A stretch of DNA of 64,000 nucleotides from Algibacter mikhailovii. GTDB taxonomy: Bacteria > Bacteroidota > Bacteroidia > Flavobacteriales > Flavobacteriaceae. Location of the stretch: contig NZ_BMWZ01000002.1 of the NCBI RefSeq assembly GCF_014651495.1, positions 496,001 to 560,000 of the forward strand, given 5' to 3'. Position numbers and translations under genes: made by a program. Within the stretch, counting starts at the first letter, position 1. Each line of letters opens with the position of its first letter. This document shows positions 8,966-17,672 of this stretch, in pieces. The notes under the pieces are model-generated. The model was not told where the DNA came from, did no database searches, and worked only from the letters and a program-made list of their open reading frames with translations.

Positions 8966-9625
8966 ATGTCAACTGCTATTGAAAACTTTGTTAAGGCCAT
9001 TTACAAAAATGGCAAAAGAGATAATAATGATACCAAACCCGGTAATATAGCCAAGGAACTCGGTATTTCAAATGCCGCTGCCACAGATATGGCAAAAAAA
9101 CTTTCTGCCAAAGACTTATTACATTACAAGAAATACCAAGAACTTAAATTAACAGATAAGGGCACTAAAATGGCCCTTAATGTTGTACGAAAGCATCGTT
9201 TATGGGAAGCCTTACTTTTCAAATTATTTGATTTATCATTACATGATATCCATAAGGAGGCCGAACTTCTTGAACACCAAACATCAGATTTATTAGCCAA
9301 TAAAATCAGTGCCTATTTAGGTCATCCTAAATTCGACCCGCATGGTGACCCTATTCCTAATGAACATGGTGAAATCACAACGATTGACACATCCATAGCA
9401 TTATCACAAGCTGAAGAAGGCAAGACTTACATTATTTCGCGCTTAATGAGTGACGATAAAGAGTTTTTCGAGTTCTGCGCACTAAATGAACTTAAGTATA
9501 GTAATACTGTTTTTGTATCCAAACAATTCAGTAATAATAAAATGACCCAGATTTTAGTAAAAAACAATACCATTTTACTAAATCAAGATTTCAGTTCTAT
9601 AATCTATGTTAATGAAACTAATTAA
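8966..9625 (+). CDS. DtxR/MntR-family metal-dependent transcriptional regulator
   Basis: This 219-residue cytoplasmic repressor probably senses Mn(II) or Fe(II) and shuts off the following uptake genes. The N-terminal winged helix spans about 1-72, with recognition helix NAAATDMAKKL and wing KLTDKGT. The dimerisation domain follows, with MntR-like metal ligands H77 (RKHRLWE), E100, E103 and H104 (EAELLEH). The C-terminal about 70 residues look like the FeoA/SH3-like domain found in longer DtxR members. The gene overlaps the receptor gene and is the first gene after the palindromic operator. Confidence 0.92.
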   Translation: MSTAIENFVKAIYKNGKRDNNDTKPGNIAKELGISNAAATDMAKKLSAKDLLHYKKYQELKLTDKGTKMALNVVRKHRLWEALLFKLFDLSLHDIHKEAELLEHQTSDLLANKISAYLGHPKFDPHGDPIPNEHGEITTIDTSIALSQAEEGKTYIISRLMSDDKEFFEFCALNELKYSNTVFVSKQFSNNKMTQILVKNNTILLNQDFSSIIYVNETN

Positions 9626-11921
9626 AAACACCCTTTGTTTTTTAATGGTGTCATGTGGTGTGCATGGCCAGACAATTAAAGGTAGAACAACATCTGATGG
9701 TATGCCGCTACCTTATGTCAATATATTTCTTAAGAACACAACCAAAGGCAGTTCTAGTAATGACAACGGGAACTTCAGCATAACAAATGTGCCTAATGGT
9801 TCTTATACTATAGTTGCCTCTTTCACTGGTTTCAAAAATGTTGAAAAACAAATTTCAATAGCAGCTGGAAAAACCATTACGGTAAATTTTGAACTTCAAG
9901 AATCAGAAAGTCTAAATGAAGTAATAGTGACAGGGACATTAAAAGCCGTATCTCGCCTTGAAAGCCCTGTACCTGTAGAGGTATATACCCCTGCCTTTTT
10001 CAAAAAGAATCCCACCCCAAATATTTTTGAAGCCTTACAAAATGTAAATGGCGTTAGACCTCAACTTAATTGCAATGTCTGTAATACGGGCGACATTCAT
10101 ATCAATGGCCTTGAGGGGCCGTACACGCTTGTTTTAATTGACGGTATGCCTATTGTTAGTGGGTTATCTACCGTATACGGTTTATCTGGAATTCCGAATT
10201 CTCTTATAGATCAAGTGGAAATTGTAAAAGGTCCAGCATCCTCGCTTTATGGTAGTGAAGCGGTTGGAGGATTAATTAATATTATCACTAAACTACCTGA
10301 ACACGCACCCATGTTCTTTGGAGACACGTTTATTAGCGGTTGGGGTGAGTTAAATGTGGACTTAGGCTTTAAAGCCAATGTTGGGGAAAAGGCTAATTTA
10401 CTCATGGGAGTGAATTATTTCAATTATTCTAATCCCATTGACAACAACCAGGACAACTTCACTGATGTCACCTTGCAAGATCGTATTTCAATTTTTCAGA
10501 AATGGAGTTTTAAACGTAAAAGCAACAAACTATTCTCTCTGGCAGGTCGCTATTTTTATGAAGACAGATGGGGCGGAGAAATGCAATGGAATAAAAGTTT
10601 TAGAGGTGGTGACGCCGTTTATGGCGAAAGCATTTACACCTCCCGCTATGAGCTCATTGGTAATTACCAACTACCCGTTGAAGAAAATATGACCTTCCAA
10701 TTTTCATATTCAGATCACGATCAGAATTCTGTATATGGTGACACACCTTATTTAGCAAAACAACGTATTGGTTTCGGTCAACTCATTTGGGATAAACCGC
10801 TAAAACACCACGATTTGCTTTTTGGTATGGCTGGAAGATATAATTATTACGATGATAATACTCCCGCTACCGTAAATGCTGATGAAGTTGTTATCCCTTC
10901 TCTTTTTGCTCAAGATGAAATCACCCTGAGCCCAAAACAGCGCCTACTTTTGGGCGCGCGCTATGATTATGATAGCAGACATGGTTCCATTTTCACACCA
11001 CGTATAGCCTATAGATTTAAACCAACTGAAGATGATATTATCAGACTTAATGCCGGTACAGGATTTAGAGTGGTAAATCTATTTACTGAAGAACACGCCG
11101 CATTAACGGGCGCCAGAGATGTTATTATTGAAGGCGAATTAGAACCTGAGCAATCTTATAATGTTACCCTCAATTACCTCAAGAAGCTTTATACTAAAAA
11201 CGGCATGTTGTTTACCTTTGATGCCTCTGCATTCTATACCTATTTCACGAATGCCATAATCCCAGATTATGACACCGACCCAAATAAAATATTTTATAGA
11301 AACCTAGATGGTTTTTCAACTACAAAAGGTATTAGCGTTAATATTGACGCTGTTTTTGGCAGTGGTATAAGAGGTTCTATAGGCGGGACAATACAAGACG
11401 TTTCTAAGGAAGAAGATGGTATAAAAACCAAACAAATACTTACCGAAAGTTATTCAGCTGTTTGGTCCTTATCATACAGACACTACCCTACTAACATAAC
11501 GGTAGACTATACGGGAAATCTTTATGGGCCCATGCGTTTACCACTATTAGGCGTATTAGATCCACGTCAAGAATACTCACCCACTTGGAGTATTCAAAAT
11601 ATTCAATTTACCTACAATGGCTTTAATAATTTTGAAATATATGCTGGGATAAAAAACCTACTTAATTGGACGCCAAATGAAGGGAATCCTTTTATTATTG
11701 CGCGATCAGAAGACCCTTTTGATAAAGAAGTAGATTTTAATGAAACAGACCAACCTGTCTCAGCCACTAGCCCGGCTACCGGACAAACAATAATTGTACA
11801 ACCAGGTGGTGTATTACCAACTGATAACAACCCATATGCTTTAACCTTTGACCCCTCATATGTTTATGCTCCAAACCAGGGCAGACGCCTATTTTTCGGA
11901 TTAAGATTTACATTAAATTAA
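9612..11921 (+). CDS. TonB-dependent receptor of the metal-uptake operon
   Basis: This outer-membrane receptor presumably brings a metal or metal complex across the outer membrane. A signal peptide (MKLIKNTLCFLMVSCGVHGQ) precedes a CarboxypepD_reg-like domain at about 20-105. The plug at about 115-225 carries NCNVCNTGDIHINGLEGPYT and VEIVKGPASSLYGSEAVGG, and a 22-strand-type barrel ends in the aromatic terminus FGLRFTLN. The CxxC at the start of the plug is notable. I chose the ATG at 9612; another at 9606 adds two residues. It overlaps the regulator by 14 bases and lies ten bases before the binding-protein gene, so the two form one operon. Confidence 0.93.
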   Translation: MKLIKNTLCFLMVSCGVHGQTIKGRTTSDGMPLPYVNIFLKNTTKGSSSNDNGNFSITNVPNGSYTIVASFTGFKNVEKQISIAAGKTITVNFELQESESLNEVIVTGTLKAVSRLESPVPVEVYTPAFFKKNPTPNIFEALQNVNGVRPQLNCNVCNTGDIHINGLEGPYTLVLIDGMPIVSGLSTVYGLSGIPNSLIDQVEIVKGPASSLYGSEAVGGLINIITKLPEHAPMFFGDTFISGWGELNVDLGFKANVGEKANLLMGVNYFNYSNPIDNNQDNFTDVTLQDRISIFQKWSFKRKSNKLFSLAGRYFYEDRWGGEMQWNKSFRGGDAVYGESIYTSRYELIGNYQLPVEENMTFQFSYSDHDQNSVYGDTPYLAKQRIGFGQLIWDKPLKHHDLLFGMAGRYNYYDDNTPATVNADEVVIPSLFAQDEITLSPKQRLLLGARYDYDSRHGSIFTPRIAYRFKPTEDDIIRLNAGTGFRVVNLFTEEHAALTGARDVIIEGELEPEQSYNVTLNYLKKLYTKNGMLFTFDASAFYTYFTNAIIPDYDTDPNKIFYRNLDGFSTTKGISVNIDAVFGSGIRGSIGGTIQDVSKEEDGIKTKQILTESYSAVWSLSYRHYPTNITVDYTGNLYGPMRLPLLGVLDPRQEYSPTWSIQNIQFTYNGFNNFEIYAGIKNLLNWTPNEGNPFIIARSEDPFDKEVDFNETDQPVSATSPATGQTIIVQPGGVLPTDNNPYALTFDPSYVYAPNQGRRLFFGLRFTLN

Positions 11922-11930
11922 CTATAACAC

Positions 11931-12836
11931 ATGAAACATATTCTCTTCTTATTAATTCTTCCGCTAGCCTTTTTCAATTGCAAAAACGAAAAAAATGCCA
12001 ATGGAAAACTTAATGTTGTTACGACTACCTCAATGATTACTGATTTAGTAAAAAACATTGCAGGAGACCACATTAACCTTCAAGGTTTAATGGGCAGTGG
12101 TGTAGATCCGCATTTATATAAAGCGAGTGAAGGCGATGTCTCAAAATTAGCGAATGCAGATATCATTTTTTACAATGGCCTCCACCTAGAAGGGAAATTA
12201 GTAGAGGTGTTCGAGAAAATGAAACAGATAAAAACCATTGCCATTTCTGATGCCCTAGATAAAAGTACATTGATTGGTTCAGAATACTTTGCCTCCAATT
12301 ATGATCCGCACATATGGTTTAATACAGACTATTGGATTCAAGCAACACAATTTGTTGTTCAGAAACTAGCCGACGCTATTCCCGAGCAAGAACAGGTTTT
12401 CAAAGCAAATGGTGCCAAATACATAAAACAATTGGAAGCTTTAAAGTTAGAGATACAAACTGCCGTTAGCACACTTCCTAAAGAAAAACGTATTTTAGTA
12501 ACAGCACATGACGCCTTTAACTATTTTGGAAAAGCATATGGATTTGAAGTTGTTGGTCTGCAAGGATTATCAACAGCAACAGAAGCCGGAGTTCAAGACG
12601 TTCAAAAACTATCAAATTTTATAATTGAGAACCATGTAAAAGCCATATTTATTGAAAGTTCGGTGCCAAAGCGTACTATTGAAGCTTTGCAAGCTGCCGT
12701 AAATTCAAAAGGACATAACGTTACAATTGGAGGGTCTTTATATTCTGATGCTTTAGGTAATTCAGGCACCATTGAAGGCACTTATATTGGCATGTTTAGT
12801 TATAACGTAAATACAATAGTCAATGCTTTAAAGTAA
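11931..12836 (+). CDS. TroA-type metal ABC transporter substrate-binding lipoprotein
   Basis: This cluster A-I solute-binding protein delivers Mn, Zn or Fe to the ABC permease. It is a lipoprotein with lipobox LAFFNC (Cys17). Candidate metal ligands line up with TroA: H61 (DPHLYK), H127 (DPHIWF), H193 ([10 protein letters not shown]) and D273 (YSDALG). His at the third position resembles TroA and ZnuA rather than the Mn-specific PsaA, where that position is Glu. No His-rich ZnuA loop is present. The C-terminal half ([33 protein letters not shown]) is also TroA-like. Metal preference cannot be settled from sequence. Confidence 0.93.
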   Translation: MKHILFLLILPLAFFNCKNEKNANGKLNVVTTTSMITDLVKNIAGDHINLQGLMGSGVDPHLYKASEGDVSKLANADIIFYNGLHLEGKLVEVFEKMKQIKTIAISDALDKSTLIGSEYFASNYDPHIWFNTDYWIQATQFVVQKLADAIPEQEQVFKANGAKYIKQLEALKLEIQTAVSTLPKEKRILVTAHDAFNYFGKAYGFEVVGLQGLSTATEAGVQDVQKLSNFIIENHVKAIFIESSVPKRTIEALQAAVNSKGHNVTIGGSLYSDALGNSGTIEGTYIGMFSYNVNTIVNALK

Positions 12837-12854
12837 AAATATTTGAAGCTTTTT

Positions 12855-12912
12855 CCTGCTATCCGCTGTATCTTTTTCGCGTACCTCAAAAAAGGATGCC
12901 GCTTCTATCAGG
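12855..12912. repeat. Imperfect inverted repeat in the troA-troB gap (REP-like)
   Basis: The arms 12855-12877 (CCTGCTATCCGC...) and 12890-12912 (...GCCGCTTCTATCAGG) are 23 bases each and about 65-75% complementary, including wobble pairs, around a 12-base spacer. I believe similar CCTGCTATCC...GGATGCCGCTTCTATCAGGG elements are scattered between genes in other Flavobacteriaceae, but that is from memory. It sits inside an operon, so it may act on mRNA stability or attenuate the downstream genes. Confidence 0.5.
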
Positions 12913-12928
12913 GCTAAAACAAAATTTT

Positions 12929-13666
12929 ATGAGTAATAATATAGCGGTAAAAGTTGATGATTTAACAGTAGCTTACAACTACAAACCAGTATTATGGGAT
13001 ATTGATTTAGAAATACCGGAAGGCGTGCTTATGGCTATTGTTGGCCCAAATGGTGCCGGTAAATCTACACTTATAAAATCTATTTTAGGCATTTTAAAAC
13101 CCATAGCCGGAAGTGTTGAGATTTTTGGAATGAGCTATGCTAAACAACGCCATTTGGTAGCTTATGTACCACAGAAAGGAAGTGTTGACTGGGATTTTCC
13201 AACCACTGCCCTTGATGTCGTGATGATGGGAACCTACGGGAGTTTAGGTTGGATAAAACGTCCAGGGCAAAAAGAAAAAAAAGAAGCTTTAGAAGCTTTA
13301 GAAAAAGTAGGCATGTTGGCTTTTAAAAACCGGCAAATTAGTCAGCTTTCAGGTGGACAACAACAGCGTATATTCCTAGCCCGCGCTTTAGTACAAAACG
13401 CGTCAATCTATTTCATGGATGAACCCTTTCAAGGGGTTGATGCTACAACAGAAATTGCAATCATCAACATTTTAAAAGAACTCCGCAAAGCAGGAAAAAC
13501 CGTTATTGTCGTTCATCATGACTTACAAACGGTTCCCGAATATTTTGATTGGGTCACTTTTTTAAATGTAAAGAAAATAGCAACGGGACCTGTAAAAGAC
13601 ATCTTCAATGATGATAACCTCACAAAAACCTATGGAATAAATTATAAAGTAAGTATTCAGGAATAA
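12929..13666 (+). CDS. Metal ABC transporter ATP-binding protein (TroB/MntB type)
   Basis: This is the cytoplasmic ATPase of the metal importer. The start is the ATG at 12929 (MSNNIAVKV...), giving 245 residues. An earlier in-frame ATG at 12896 lies inside the inverted repeat and adds residues unlike the family. Motifs are Walker [10 protein letters not shown], the Q-loop YVPQKG, signature LSGGQQQR, Walker B with IYFMDEPF, the D-loop and the switch VHHD. The [14 protein letters not shown] segment is typical of Mn/Zn importers. It is followed four bases later by the first permease. Confidence 0.95.
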   Translation: MSNNIAVKVDDLTVAYNYKPVLWDIDLEIPEGVLMAIVGPNGAGKSTLIKSILGILKPIAGSVEIFGMSYAKQRHLVAYVPQKGSVDWDFPTTALDVVMMGTYGSLGWIKRPGQKEKKEALEALEKVGMLAFKNRQISQLSGGQQQRIFLARALVQNASIYFMDEPFQGVDATTEIAIINILKELRKAGKTVIVVHHDLQTVPEYFDWVTFLNVKKIATGPVKDIFNDDNLTKTYGINYKVSIQE

Positions 13667-13669
13667 TTC

Positions 13670-14797
13670 ATGGACATAGCAGAATACATAAGACTTGTCT
13701 TTTCAGACTATACCTTAAGAACCATCACCCTTGGAACCGCCATTTTAGGAGCAGTGACAGGGATGCTAGGTAGTTTTGCAGTGTTGCGAAAACAAAGTCT
13801 TTTGGGGGATGCTATTTCACATGCAGCCCTTCCCGGCATTGCCATTGCCTTTTTAATTACAGGTGCTAAGGACAGTAATATTTTATTATTAGGCGCTTTA
13901 GTCAGTGGCCTTATTGGAACCTTTTGGATTCGGGGCATAATTAGTAAAACACATTTAAAATCAGACACAGCGCTAGGCCTCATTCTTTCCTTATTTTTTG
14001 GGTTTGGAATGCTCTTACTTACCTTCATACAAAAACAGCCTAACGCCAATCAAGCTGGGCTTGATAAATATTTATTTGGCCAAGCAGCCACTTTAGTAGA
14101 AAGTGATGTTTGGATGATGACCATAGTAACTGGTGCCTGCCTACTAGTCCTTTTATTATTTTGGAAAGAATTCAAAATACTCCTCTTCGATGCCGATTAT
14201 ACCAAAACCTTAGGATTCAACACAAAATTTATAGACATACTAATTACAACCTTTATCGTACTAGCCATTGTATTAGGCCTACAAACCGTAGGTGTTGTTT
14301 TAATGAGTGCCATGTTATTAGCTCCTGCGGCAGCAGCGAGACAATGGACCAATAGTCTTGGTATGATGGTCTTTTTAGCCGCTATTTTCGGAGCCCTTTC
14401 AGGGGTTTTTGGAACAGCAATTAGCGCCACTCAAAACAACCTTTCAACAGGACCCGTAATTGTCATTATAGCAGGAATATTTGTGTTGTTTTCATTTATT
14501 TTTTCACCCAGTAGAGGACTCCTATTTAAACAAATACGCTTTATTAAAAACCGACGTGATTTACAGCTTCATAAAACCTTAGCCTTTATGTTTCGCATTG
14601 CAGAAACCCATGAAAACATATCACACCCACATGCCATTATCATTCTTAATAACTTTCAAGGGTTTACAAAAGGCACACTACAACAATTGGTTAGAAAAAA
14701 CTATGTAAAACTTGATGGTAATATGTGGAGTTTAACCGAAGAAGGTTTTAAAACAGCAACAAATTTATATAACCAACAAAATTCGAATGATGAGTAA
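13670..14797 (+). CDS. Metal ABC transporter permease 1 (TroC type) with C-terminal winged-helix-like tail
   Basis: This 375-residue ABC-3 family inner-membrane protein has eight or nine helices over about residues 10-280, including the conserved GDAISHAALPGIAIAF and ALGLILSLFFGFGML segments. Usual family members stop near 280-300 residues. The extra about 90 residues are soluble (RDLQLHKTLAFMFRIAETHE to the end). They carry a helix pair and a wing-like NMWSLTEEGFKTA motif, resembling the DNA-binding domain of DtxR proteins. It overlaps the next permease by 11 bases, showing tight coupling. Confidence 0.92.
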   Translation: MDIAEYIRLVFSDYTLRTITLGTAILGAVTGMLGSFAVLRKQSLLGDAISHAALPGIAIAFLITGAKDSNILLLGALVSGLIGTFWIRGIISKTHLKSDTALGLILSLFFGFGMLLLTFIQKQPNANQAGLDKYLFGQAATLVESDVWMMTIVTGACLLVLLLFWKEFKILLFDADYTKTLGFNTKFIDILITTFIVLAIVLGLQTVGVVLMSAMLLAPAAAARQWTNSLGMMVFLAAIFGALSGVFGTAISATQNNLSTGPVIVIIAGIFVLFSFIFSPSRGLLFKQIRFIKNRRDLQLHKTLAFMFRIAETHENISHPHAIIILNNFQGFTKGTLQQLVRKNYVKLDGNMWSLTEEGFKTATNLYNQQNSNDE

Positions 14798-15950
14798 TGC
14801 GCAGTTTGAAATACAGCTTATCGCTAGTTTAGTTGCAATTGCTTGTGCTATCCCAGGCACGTTTTTAGTGCTAAGAAAAATGGCTATGATTAGTGACGCC
14901 ATTAGTCATTCTATATTACCCGGTATTGTTATTGGTTTTTTTATAACTCAAGATCTAAATTCGCCATTATTAATATTACTTGCAGCGCTTACCGGAATTC
15001 TAACGGTGGTTTTGGTAGAATACATTCAGAAAACAGGGCTCGTTAAAGAAGATACCGCCATTGGTTTAGTTTTCCCTATTTTGTTTAGTATTGGAGTCAT
15101 TTTAATTGCCAAAAACGCCAACGATGTGCATTTAGATGTCGATGCCGTATTATTAGGAGAATTAGCCTTCGCCCCTTTTGACAGACTTATTATTTCTGGA
15201 GTGGATGTTGGACCCAAATCGTTATGGGTTATCGGCAGTATATTAATAGTTACCATAGGCCTTCTTATTGCCTTTTTTAAAGAATTAAAAATAAGCACCT
15301 TTGATGCTGGCTTAGCAGCTTCATTAGGGTTTTCGCCAGCTATTATCCATTATGGATTAATGACTATATCATCCATTACAACCGTTGGCGCTTTTGATGC
15401 CGTTGGCGCTATTCTAGTGGTAGCCCTAATGATTGCACCTGCAGCCACTGCCTATCTACTTACCAACGATTTAAAGCGCATGTTACTTTACGCCATAGGC
15501 TTTGGTGTTTTTAGTGCTATTTCAGGCTATTGGTTGGCACATGGATTAGATGCTTCTATTGCTGGATCCATTACAACTATGCTAGGTTTAGTTTTTTTAT
15601 TGGTTTATTTATTTGCACCAAACAAGGGTGTTATTGCTGTGCTATATAGAGAAAAACAACAGCGTACTGAAGTTTCACTGCTAACCTTTTTACTGCACTT
15701 AAAAAATCATTCCGAAGAAAGTGAACGCCATGTTAATCATCTTAACGAACATATTAATTGGCAGAAGGTAAGATCCAAAACGGTTTTAGATTTGGCACTT
15801 AAAAACAACATGATTCAATTTGATAAAAATATTGTTTCATTAACCGAAAAAGGACAACTATTTACCACTCAGGCCATTGACTACATCATCACAAATGAAG
15901 ATGGTAAAATAGAACATATGAAAGATGATTTCTTTTTGTTTAGAGGGTAA
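14787..15950 (+). CDS. Metal ABC transporter permease 2 (TroD type) with C-terminal winged-helix-like tail
   Basis: This is the second ABC-3 permease, 387 residues, with SDAISHSILPGIVIGFFI and TAIGLVFPILFSIGV as hallmark segments and helices to about residue 285. Like its partner it has a soluble tail of about 95 residues, ending with KNIVSLTEKGQLFTTQA, a wing-like motif. The two permeases probably form a heterodimer with the ATPase. Two adjacent ATGs (14787 and 14790) are possible starts. It is the last transport gene; a YraN gene follows after only two bases. Confidence 0.92.
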   Translation: MMSNAQFEIQLIASLVAIACAIPGTFLVLRKMAMISDAISHSILPGIVIGFFITQDLNSPLLILLAALTGILTVVLVEYIQKTGLVKEDTAIGLVFPILFSIGVILIAKNANDVHLDVDAVLLGELAFAPFDRLIISGVDVGPKSLWVIGSILIVTIGLLIAFFKELKISTFDAGLAASLGFSPAIIHYGLMTISSITTVGAFDAVGAILVVALMIAPAATAYLLTNDLKRMLLYAIGFGVFSAISGYWLAHGLDASIAGSITTMLGLVFLLVYLFAPNKGVIAVLYREKQQRTEVSLLTFLLHLKNHSEESERHVNHLNEHINWQKVRSKTVLDLALKNNMIQFDKNIVSLTEKGQLFTTQAIDYIITNEDGKIEHMKDDFFLFRG

Positions 15951-15952
15951 TT

Positions 15953-16312
15953 ATGGCACAACACAACGAACTAGGTAAAAAAGGCGAACAATTAGCAGTA
16001 GATTTTCTATTAAAAAAGGGCTATGACATTGTTGAACGCAATTACCGATTTGACAAAGCTGAAGTAGATATTATGGCATTAAAACATGATACTTTAGCCA
16101 TTATTGAAGTTAAAACACGTTCGACATCCGCTTTTGGCAACCCGCAAGATTTTGTAAAACCCAAACAGATTGAACGCCTAGTCAAGGCCGTTGATGCCTA
16201 TATAAATACAAATGAATTAGATGTTGAAGTACGCTTTGATATTATTGCTATCGTTAAAGAAAACAACCAATTTAAGATGGAGCATATAAAAAACGCCTTT
16301 TTTCATTTCTAA
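15953..16312 (+). CDS. YraN family protein (UPF0102, endonuclease-like fold)
   Basis: This 119-residue small cytoplasmic protein has the YraN signature GKKGEQLAVDFLLKKGYDIVERNYR. The restriction-endonuclease-like core EVDIMALKHDTLAIIEVKTR follows, with Asp, Glu and Lys in the E/D-(x)n-ExK arrangement. Its biological role is unclear, although a nuclease or Holliday-junction function has been suggested for relatives. Two bases separate it from the second permease, so it is probably co-transcribed with the metal operon. That is likely a positional accident, as the gene is widely conserved elsewhere. Confidence 0.92.
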   Translation: MAQHNELGKKGEQLAVDFLLKKGYDIVERNYRFDKAEVDIMALKHDTLAIIEVKTRSTSAFGNPQDFVKPKQIERLVKAVDAYINTNELDVEVRFDIIAIVKENNQFKMEHIKNAFFHF

Positions 16313-16321
16313 AAACCAAGT

Positions 16322-17653
16322 TTAATTGTCTTGCTGAAAAAACGCTTTTAAAGCTTCTATATCTTCCGGCTTACCAATGATTTCTTTGTCTTTATTCAAA
16401 ATAAAATACGTTGGTGTAGCCTTTACTCCATAGGATTCTACAATATCATTATCCCATTTCCCTTCACCATAAACATGAAGAAACTCAGGATACGTTTTTT
16501 GTAATTCATTCCATTTAGTAGGCTCATCTTCTAAAGCTATAGCAATAACCTTTACCTCCAGAGCCTCAATACCATTGATGAATTTTTGCAATTGAGGCAC
16601 CTCATCTAAACAATGCGAACAACCCGTGCTCCAAAAGACAATAATATTATGATCTGGTAAATCTAATTCACTTAATTTTTTAGTTACCGTTGTACCGTTC
16701 TCAATCACATCCAATGAAAAATCTGGCGCCTTAGTCCCATTTGAAAGATCTCTGTGCAATATTAAAGTACGTAAAAGGTCTTGATCATTTAAGGTTACAG
16801 CAACATCCATTAAATACGTTTCTGAAATGTAGTTCGCAACAGACTCCATTTTCAAATCAACCATTTGCTGCCATAAATCAAATAACAAAACACGCTGAAC
16901 TTCCTTAGGAGCTCCTTTCATTTTATTGCAAACAACATCTATATTCGTTTTAAAAGTAGCTACCTTATCTTTTGATCTTGAAGACATTCCAAAGACATAA
17001 TTCAACATTTTTTCTGTTAAAAAACTGGAACTCTGTAATACAGGATTATTAAAATCTATATAATCAAAATAGTGCGTTTTTAAAGCCTTGACATATGATC
17101 TTATATCCAAATAACCACTTGGTGTATAAGGTTTGTTTGCTTTAATAAACTCTAATGCTATTGTGCCTTTAGCGGCGTTTTCATAGTTTTCTTGCGTTGT
17201 TCTTTGAGTTTCAAATATGGTATTTAGAGCCGTGGTATCCGTACTTCTTTCCCTAAAATAATTACCAATACTTTGCGTAACCATAGACATACTGTTAGTA
17301 TAGGATGACAATAGCTTGTTTTCGAATGAATTTTGATACGTAACCCCAGTTTCCGCATTAAAACTTAGTTCAATATCTTCCTTTCCATTAACAATAACAT
17401 CAAAATTATAATCTTCTTGTGGAACTGCGTAGACCATTCTGTACACCCCTTTTTCCAGGGTTGAATCTAACTGGATTTCAAAATGTCCATGTTCATCTAT
17501 TTTTGCATTAGCCACATATTCCGAAATCGTTGGAGTGACCTTATAAAGCAATATTACATTATAACTCTTTGCAGGCGTAAATATGCCCTTAACTGAATGC
17601 TGTGCTAATAACAAACCGGGAATTAAGAAAAGAGTAAAAATAAAACGTTTCAT
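16322..17653 (-). CDS. TlpA-like thiol-disulfide oxidoreductase, secreted
   Basis: This 443-residue exported protein starts at the ATG at 17653, which begins a clear signal peptide (MKRFIFTLFLIPGLLLAQ). An upstream TTG frame extends into mfd and lacks such a signal. The N-terminal about 110 residues resemble the DUF4369-type beta domain found before thioredoxin domains in Bacteroidetes. A helical middle follows. The last about 130 residues are a thioredoxin domain with active site WSTGCSHC and cis-Pro segment VKATPTYFIL. A periplasmic redox role is likely. It lies directly downstream of mfd. Confidence 0.88.
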   Translation of the reverse strand: MKRFIFTLFLIPGLLLAQHSVKGIFTPAKSYNVILLYKVTPTISEYVANAKIDEHGHFEIQLDSTLEKGVYRMVYAVPQEDYNFDVIVNGKEDIELSFNAETGVTYQNSFENKLLSSYTNSMSMVTQSIGNYFRERSTDTTALNTIFETQRTTQENYENAAKGTIALEFIKANKPYTPSGYLDIRSYVKALKTHYFDYIDFNNPVLQSSSFLTEKMLNYVFGMSSRSKDKVATFKTNIDVVCNKMKGAPKEVQRVLLFDLWQQMVDLKMESVANYISETYLMDVAVTLNDQDLLRTLILHRDLSNGTKAPDFSLDVIENGTTVTKKLSELDLPDHNIIVFWSTGCSHCLDEVPQLQKFINGIEALEVKVIAIALEDEPTKWNELQKTYPEFLHVYGEGKWDNDIVESYGVKATPTYFILNKDKEIIGKPEDIEALKAFFQQDN

Positions 17654-17672
17654 ATTTTTTTTAAAACAAGGA

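Noticed and set aside
12896-12928. Upstream start for the ABC ATPase
   Set aside because: This ATG lies in the inverted repeat and the added residues are not ABC-like. The ATG at 12929 fits the family start.
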